DNA from: Acidobacteriota bacterium
GTDB taxonomy: Bacteria > Acidobacteriota > Terriglobia > Acidiferrales > UBA7541
Assembly (NCBI GenBank): GCA_023481105.1
Contig: JAMCWK010000026.1
Span: forward strand, 32,759 to 96,758
Direction: 5' to 3'
DNA: 64,000 nt
A model generated the notes under the pieces. It saw only the letters and a list, made by a program, of their open reading frames with translations, did no database searches and was not told the origin of the DNA. This document shows positions 59,686-64,000 of this stretch, in pieces (within the stretch, counting starts at the first letter, position 1; every line of letters begins with the position of its first letter). Made by a program: the position numbers and the translations under genes.

Positions 59686-60831
59686 TCAGCTCCGCGGCGA
59701 CTTCACCTCGGCCAGTACGCGGCTGTAATATCCTTCGTACAGCGGAATGATTTTGCTGGCGCAGAACTCCCACGTGGCATTTTCGCGAGCTTTTTTGCCC
59801 ATTTCGCGGCCGCGGTCGCTGCGCGAGAGGATTTCAATCGCGTGCCTACCGGCCGTGACGACATCACGCGGCTGCACCAGGTAGCCGTCCGCGCCGTGCT
59901 TGACCACCTCCGGCAGCCCGCCGACGCGCGTGGCAATCACCGGCACCTCGCAGGCCATCGCCTCCAACGCCGCCAGCCCGAAGGATTCCAGGTCACTGGG
60001 CAGCAGAAACAGGTCCGCCTGGGATAGCTTGTCGTAGACGCGGTCCTGTTTTCCCAGAAAGTGCACGTCGCAGGCCAGCCCCTTCTGCCGCACCAGCCAT
60101 TCCGCCGCGCCGCGGTCGGGCCCGTCGCCGATCAGCACCAGCTTGGCGCGCATTTTTTCGCGCACCATCGCAAAAATCTCCACCACGTCGGTCACGCGCT
60201 TCACCGGGCGGAAGTTGGAAAGGTGCATCAGGATGGGCTCGCCATCCGGGGCCCACTCCGCGCGCAGCTCCGGCATGTCGTGCCGGCGGTACACGTCGCA
60301 GTTCACAAAGTTGGGGATCACTTCGATGGGCCGCTTGATGTCGAATTCGCGCTGCGTGCGTTCTTTCAGGTAGGTGGAGATGGTGGTCACGCCGTCGCTC
60401 TGCTCGATGGAAAACCGCGTAATCGGCAGGTAGCTGCGGTCGGCGCCGACCAGCGTGATGTCCGTCCCGTGCAGCGTGGTGATAAACGGCAGCGTCGCCT
60501 TGCGCGAGGCCGCCATGGACCGCGCCAGCAGCGCGCTCACTGAATGCGGAATCGCATAGTGCACGTGCAGCAGGTCGAGCTGCGCCGACTCTGCCACCTC
60601 ACCCATCTTCACCGCCAGTGCCAGCGCGTACGGCGGGTGGTCGAACAGCGGATACGTGGCTACCTCGACTTCGTGAAATTGAATGTGGTCGTTAGACGTA
60701 TCCAGTCGGAATGGTGGCGCATAGCTGATGAAATGGACTTCATGCCCGCGCGCAGCCAGCTCCATGCCAAGTTCGGTGGCCACCACGCCCGAGCCGCCGT
60801 ACGTCGGATAGCAAGTGATGCCGATTTTCAT
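59686..60831 (-). CDS. bshA: N-acetyl-alpha-D-glucosaminyl L-malate synthase BshA
   Basis: This 381-aa GT4-family glycosyltransferase opens bacillithiol synthesis by joining GlcNAc to L-malate. Diagnostic stretches are the N-terminal [49 protein letters not shown], the NFRPVKRV loop, and [34 protein letters not shown]. bshB and bshC are not in the window. Bacillithiol, rather than glutathione, is therefore the likely low-molecular-weight thiol. Confidence 0.95.
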   Translation of the reverse strand: MKIGITCYPTYGGSGVVATELGMELAARGHEVHFISYAPPFRLDTSNDHIQFHEVEVATYPLFDHPPYALALAVKMGEVAESAQLDLLHVHYAIPHSVSALLARSMAASRKATLPFITTLHGTDITLVGADRSYLPITRFSIEQSDGVTTISTYLKERTQREFDIKRPIEVIPNFVNCDVYRRHDMPELRAEWAPDGEPILMHLSNFRPVKRVTDVVEIFAMVREKMRAKLVLIGDGPDRGAAEWLVRQKGLACDVHFLGKQDRVYDKLSQADLFLLPSDLESFGLAALEAMACEVPVIATRVGGLPEVVKHGADGYLVQPRDVVTAGRHAIEILSRSDRGREMGKKARENATWEFCASKIIPLYEGYYSRVLAEVKSPRS

Positions 60832-60941
60832 CGCCTTGACTCTACCTTTCGCGCGCCGCTTCCCGCAAGCTGCCTTGCTGTCCGGCCCGAGCGGATGCTA
60901 CATTCGCTCGTTCTCATTGGACGCAGGCGGAGGCGCTTCGG

Positions 60942-61706
60942 GTGCTACGACTTGCCAACAAAGTGGCTCTCATTACGGGCGGCGGCACCGGCATCGGCCG
61001 AGCCTGCGCCCTGGCTTTTGCCCGCGAAGGCGCGAATGTCGCTCTCGCCGGCCGCCGCCCGGGCCCGCTCAACGACGTCGCTGCCGAAATCGCCAAGGCC
61101 GGAGGAAACGCCCTGGCTATCGAGTGTGATGTGACCGATTCTGTCAGCGTCCAGCACGCCATCGAAACCACCTCTGCCTGTTTTCACGGCCTCCACATCG
61201 TCGTCAACAACGCCGGAGCGCTATTGGTGGCCGCCGTGGATGGTACGACCGAAGCGGAGTGGGACCACCTCATGGCCGTGAATCTGAAGGGCACATTCTT
61301 GGTATCCCGCGCCGCCTTGCCCGAGCTGCGCAAGGCCGGCGGTGGATGCATCGTCAATATCGCTTCCATTCTCGGCCTCGTCGCCATGAAAAACCGCGCC
61401 GCGTACACCGCCTCGAAGGGCGGCGTCATTGCTTTGACCAAAGCCATGGCCCTCGACCATGCGCACGAAAACATCCGCGTGAACTGCATCTGCCCGACGA
61501 TTGTGGAAACGGAGCTGGTGGAGAATCTTTTTTCTTCGCAGCCGAATCCGGAAGCGGCCCGCCAGGCCCGCCGCGACATGCTTCCCGTCGGCCGCCTCGG
61601 CAAACCCGAAGACGTTGAGCGGCTGGCCGTTTACCTTGCGTCCGACGAGTCCTCGTTTGTCACTGGCGCTGCGTTGCCGCTCGATGGCGGTCTGACGGCG
61701 TACTGA
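60942..61706 (+). CDS. Short-chain dehydrogenase/reductase
   Basis: This 254-aa SDR has the cofactor motif ITGGGTGIGRA (about 11-21), NNAGALLVAA, the catalytic Ser in NIASILG, and YTASKGG with catalytic Tyr and Lys. It resembles FabG-like oxidoreductases, but the substrate is unknown. It starts with GTG behind GCGGAGG. A PaaI-type thioesterase starts 1 bp after its stop, suggesting a joint role in acyl-CoA or aromatic acid metabolism. Confidence 0.9.
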   Translation: MLRLANKVALITGGGTGIGRACALAFAREGANVALAGRRPGPLNDVAAEIAKAGGNALAIECDVTDSVSVQHAIETTSACFHGLHIVVNNAGALLVAAVDGTTEAEWDHLMAVNLKGTFLVSRAALPELRKAGGGCIVNIASILGLVAMKNRAAYTASKGGVIALTKAMALDHAHENIRVNCICPTIVETELVENLFSSQPNPEAARQARRDMLPVGRLGKPEDVERLAVYLASDESSFVTGAALPLDGGLTAY

Positions 61707-61707
61707 C

Positions 61708-62151
61708 ATGCGTGCCCACTTATCCAAACTCGCGCGCATGGCCGAAAGCGAATTCGCTCGCCGCATACGCGATAGCAATTCCGGGCGGCTTTTTGGCTTT
61801 CAGTTGGAATCCGCGGAGCCGGGTCGCGCCGTCATTCTGATGCGCGTGCGCCCCAAGCATCGCCAGGTGCACGGCGTGGTCCACGGCGGCATTTTGGCGG
61901 CTCTGGCGGATACCTCGGCGGGCGTGGCCTGTTACATGCTCCTGCCACGCGGTACTCGCCTCGCAACGATTGAAATGAAAATTAATTATCTCGAGCCGGT
62001 GGAGAAGGGCACTATCCGCGCGGAAGCGCGCGTGCTCCGCAAAGGCCGCACCACCGCCGTCGCCGAATGCGACGTCCGCGACACCTCGGGCCTTCTCGTT
62101 GCCAAGGCCCTTCTCACCTTTTCCATTGGTAGAAGTGAAACGAAAAGTTAG
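61708..62151 (+). CDS. PaaI-family hotdog thioesterase
   Basis: This 147-aa hotdog-fold protein has the PaaI signature HGVVHGGILAALADTSAGVA and the strand pattern TIEMKINYLEPVEKGTIRAEARVLRKGR. Members hydrolyse acyl- or phenylacyl-CoA thioesters. It is tightly coupled to the upstream SDR gene. Confidence 0.9.
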   Translation: MRAHLSKLARMAESEFARRIRDSNSGRLFGFQLESAEPGRAVILMRVRPKHRQVHGVVHGGILAALADTSAGVACYMLLPRGTRLATIEMKINYLEPVEKGTIRAEARVLRKGRTTAVAECDVRDTSGLLVAKALLTFSIGRSETKS

Positions 62152-62205
62152 GTCGCGCGAAGACCCACGCCTCGTGTAAACACAGAACTTTCTTCTTAGT
62201 CCCTT

Positions 62206-62233
62206 CCTACCACCTACCACCTACCACCTACAA
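62206..62233. repeat. Heptanucleotide tandem repeat (CCTACCA)x4
   Basis: Three perfect CCTACCA units plus one CCTACAA lie in the short gap between the convergent PaaI-type and hfq genes. No reading frame crosses it. Confidence 0.8.
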
Positions 62234-62241
62234 CCTTTCCC

Positions 62242-62586
62242 TCACTGCCCGTTCGACCCGCCGCTCGCAGCCTCTTCGCCATCCTTATACAAGTACTTGA
62301 TGCAGTGCTTGTAGATCAGCAAGTTTGGGCTGCCATTGCGCGTCAGCTTGATGCAATCCCGGTCGTACCACTCGACCGTGCCTTTCAGCACTTCGCCATC
62401 CGTCAGCACCACGGCCACCGGCACGCGCGACTGCATCTGCTTCACGTAGTAAAAATTCTCCGCAAACGTCTGTTCCGGCGGTGTCGGCTTTTTGCGCGGC
62501 TGCACGGGCTGGGCCACTTGCGGCCGCGCCGTGAACTGCTCCTTCACGTCCGTCAGCGACGGCCGGATCAACTTTCGGTTCACCAT
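62242..62586 (-). CDS. hfq: RNA chaperone Hfq with N-terminal extension
   Basis: This 114-aa Sm-like protein has its Sm core at the C-terminal half (ENFYYVKQMQSRVPVAVVLTDGEVLKGTVEWYDRDCIKLTRN, then LLIYKHCIKYLYKD, the KH-type Sm2 motif). The N-terminal ~45 residues (VNRKLIRPSLTDVKEQF.. with a Pro/Lys-rich linker) are an extension not found in enterobacterial Hfq. The ATG at 62586 has AAGGAG 6 nt upstream. An in-frame ATG at 62646 has an equally good GGGGAGG site, so a 20-residue longer form is possible. It overlaps no gene at its 5' end if 62586 is used. Confidence 0.85.
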   Translation of the reverse strand: MVNRKLIRPSLTDVKEQFTARPQVAQPVQPRKKPTPPEQTFAENFYYVKQMQSRVPVAVVLTDGEVLKGTVEWYDRDCIKLTRNGSPNLLIYKHCIKYLYKDGEEAASGGSNGQ

Positions 62587-62696
62587 TACGTGCTCCTTCT
62601 CCATGAGTGCACCGGGATCATTGCGATGGTCCTTCTTTGGATGCATAAACACCTCCCCGGGTACCGGCTTTTTTGCTTTCGGGCTGCCCGCGCGGC

Positions 62697-63797
62697 TCAC
62701 CGGCTGGCCAGTGACACCGCAACATTCTCCAGACCCAGTTGGCGATTGACGTTGCGTCTCAATCGGCCGTGCAGTTGGTCCAATCGGCTGGTCGCTTGGC
62801 TCACCCAATCCAGGGTGGCCTTCGCGCTGAGTGCCTCCAATTCCCGCCGGAGGTCCGGATTCCGCAGAACGGAGTTCTTCGCGTCGCAGGACAACTCAAG
62901 CAGGTCCGTAAGTAGACTATAAAACAAATCCAAAATGTTTTCAAACGGCACCTTCTCGGTCTTGGTCAGTTGCGCCGTCAGCGCAAACAGCTTTCCGGCC
63001 GGCTTGCCCGCCGCCCCCAGCTCGATCACTCGCAGCACGTCTCGCCGCAGCCGCCCCGATTCCTCCAGGTCCATCTCCAGCGCGGTGCCGATGCTGCCCT
63101 GTGCAATCTGCGCCACCAGCTTGCGTTGCGCCGGCTTCAAATCCGCCCGGCGCTTCAGGAATCCCTCCACCTGTTCCACCGGCACCGGCGCAAAGTAAAA
63201 CCGCAGGCAGCGCGACTGAATCGTTCGCAACAGCAGGTCCGCGCTCGACGCCAGCAGGATCAGCGTGGCCGATTCCGGCGGCTCCTCCAGAATTTTCAGA
63301 AAAATGTTGGCGTTGTCCCAGCGCATGGTTTCCGCGCCGTCGAGAATGAACACGCGCCGCCGCGCGCCCGGGCGGAAGTACGCCGCGCGCTGCACCGCGC
63401 GCAACTGCCCCATGCGGATCACCGGTCGCGCCACTGGCGTGCGCAGCCGCACCGGGTCCGGCACAATCACGCAGACGTCCGGATGCGTTTGCAGCAGCAG
63501 CGGCGTGCGCTCGATGGTGGCCGTATCCGGGCTCTCGCCCCGTTCCGCCAGTCCGCGCTCGATGAGCGGCCGCGTGTCCGCAAGCTGCGCGATGCTTTTG
63601 CACGGCGCACATTCGCCGCAGAAATCGTCGTTCATGCGCTCGCAATTCGCCGCCTGCGCAAACATCCGCGCCAGCGTGTACTTGCCCACGCCGCGCGGCC
63701 CGGTAAACAGCAGCGCGTTCGGGACGCGTCCCGCGCGCAGCATTCCCCGCAGCGCCGTCAAAATATTTTCATTGCCCAGAAAATCCGCAAATCCCAT
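62697..63797 (-). CDS. holB: DNA polymerase III delta' subunit
   Basis: This 366-aa clamp-loader AAA+ subunit has a P-loop-like GPRGVGKYTLARMFAQ, a four-Cys zinc module (CERMNDDFCGECAPCK), the DEAH-like region read as ILDGAETM, and the SRC motif IQSRCLRFYFAP. The ATG at 63797 has AAGGGA upstream; an ATG at 63812 falls inside a dispersed repeat. The final ~50 residues are poorly conserved. hfq lies 50-110 bp downstream. Confidence 0.92.
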   Translation of the reverse strand: MGFADFLGNENILTALRGMLRAGRVPNALLFTGPRGVGKYTLARMFAQAANCERMNDDFCGECAPCKSIAQLADTRPLIERGLAERGESPDTATIERTPLLLQTHPDVCVIVPDPVRLRTPVARPVIRMGQLRAVQRAAYFRPGARRRVFILDGAETMRWDNANIFLKILEEPPESATLILLASSADLLLRTIQSRCLRFYFAPVPVEQVEGFLKRRADLKPAQRKLVAQIAQGSIGTALEMDLEESGRLRRDVLRVIELGAAGKPAGKLFALTAQLTKTEKVPFENILDLFYSLLTDLLELSCDAKNSVLRNPDLRRELEALSAKATLDWVSQATSRLDQLHGRLRRNVNRQLGLENVAVSLASR

Positions 63798-63807
63798 TTC
63801 ATCCCTT

Positions 63808-63835
63808 GTCATTCTGAGCGAAGCGAAGAATCTTC
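63808..63835. repeat. Dispersed repeat of the ATTCTGAGCGAAGCGAAGAAT type
   Basis: The segment reads GTC-ATTCT-GAGCGAAGCGA-AGAAT-CTTC with inverted ATTCT/AGAAT ends. Near-identical strings are known as interspersed intergenic repeats in Acidobacteriota and other soil phyla. Only this copy was noticed here, between holB and the upstream gene. Confidence 0.5.
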
Positions 63836-63861
63836 CTCCCCAAGCCTGACCGCCCAGCGCT

Positions 63862-64000
63862 TCACTTGCTCATTCGGCCCCGCATCAAATATCCCGCGCG
63901 CGCTTCGATTCGCCGTACCAATTCCCGGTGGATTTCGATTGGCGGGCGGAGTTTTCCGGCCGCCGCGTCAAAGCACTCGATCGTCACCCAGTTCCGCTCG
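63862..64000 (-). CDS. C-terminal fragment of an unidentified protein (cut by window end)
   Basis: The last 45 codons of a minus-strand frame end at a TGA (63864-63862). The readable tail is WVTIECFDAAAGKLRPPIEIHRELVRRIEARAGYLMRG. tmk (thymidylate kinase) often precedes holB, and the tail is compatible with that, but too little is visible to assign it. Confidence 0.5.
   Translation of the reverse strand, partial: ERNWVTIECFDAAAGKLRPPIEIHRELVRRIEARAGYLMRGRMSK

Noticed and set aside
62206..62233. CRISPR-like array
   Set aside because: The units are 7 bp and contiguous, without spacers; no cas gene is present.

Overview
The window is a GC-rich bacterial chromosome segment, most likely from an Acidobacteriota (Terriglobia/Acidoferrales-like) soil bacterium. 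This is inferred from gene content, not from a marker gene. The pointers are a Ser/Thr kinase with TolB-like and TPR parts, a PatA-type response regulator with a DUF4388-like tail, bacillithiol synthesis (bshA), an Hfq with an N-terminal extension, an error-prone dnaE2 beside a Y-family polymerase, two complex I clusters, and abundant short GTAG-type palindromic repeats. There is no rRNA, tRNA, CRISPR array, prophage or transposase. The first and last genes are cut by the window edges.

Layout. 0-3.3 kb: tldD (cut), tldE, a small membrane protein and a secreted protein. 3.4-9.6 kb (minus): dnaE2, a DinB-like polymerase and a radical SAM enzyme; several palindromic repeats lie inside the dnaE2 reading frame. 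9.9-17.3 kb: receptor-like Ser/Thr kinase, a 65-aa basic protein, a SagB-type oxidoreductase, an aminotransferase, an APC permease and a glycerophosphodiesterase. 17.4-26.0 kb: rsmA, glgA, trxA, purA, then a molybdenum-cofactor group (moeA, moaC, mog-like) interrupted by an LprI-like protein and a PatA-type regulator, then proC.

26.1-51.1 kb is dominated by respiration. A plus-strand cluster nuoA-[terminator]-nuoCDHJKLMN runs directly into atpZ-atpI-atpB-atpE and ends at a strong terminator near 37.8 kb. A convergent minus-strand cluster nuoA-C-D-EF-G-H-J-K-L-M-N reads into the same point. Neither cluster contains nuoB or nuoI, and the first also lacks nuoE, nuoF and nuoG. Together they encode most of two proton-pumping NADH dehydrogenases plus the membrane a and c parts of ATP synthase. 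The c subunit carries residues typical of Na+-binding rings and a signal-peptide-like N-terminus.

51.2-64 kb: a conserved unknown protein, a ThiS-like protein, small secreted and membrane proteins, a methyltransferase, ribA, a LytS-type sensor kinase, a DNA alkyltransferase-like protein, a small carbonic-anhydrase-like protein, a GbsR/MarR regulator with a clear operator and a DCC-family partner, a K+ channel, bshA, an SDR with a PaaI thioesterase, hfq and holB. Recurrent sigma70-type promoters (TTGAC plus a TA-rich -10 at 17-18 bp) can be read in front of several genes. The main points for follow-up are the in-frame palindromic elements and the heptanucleotide tandem repeat in dnaE2, and the paired complex I clusters without nuoB and nuoI.
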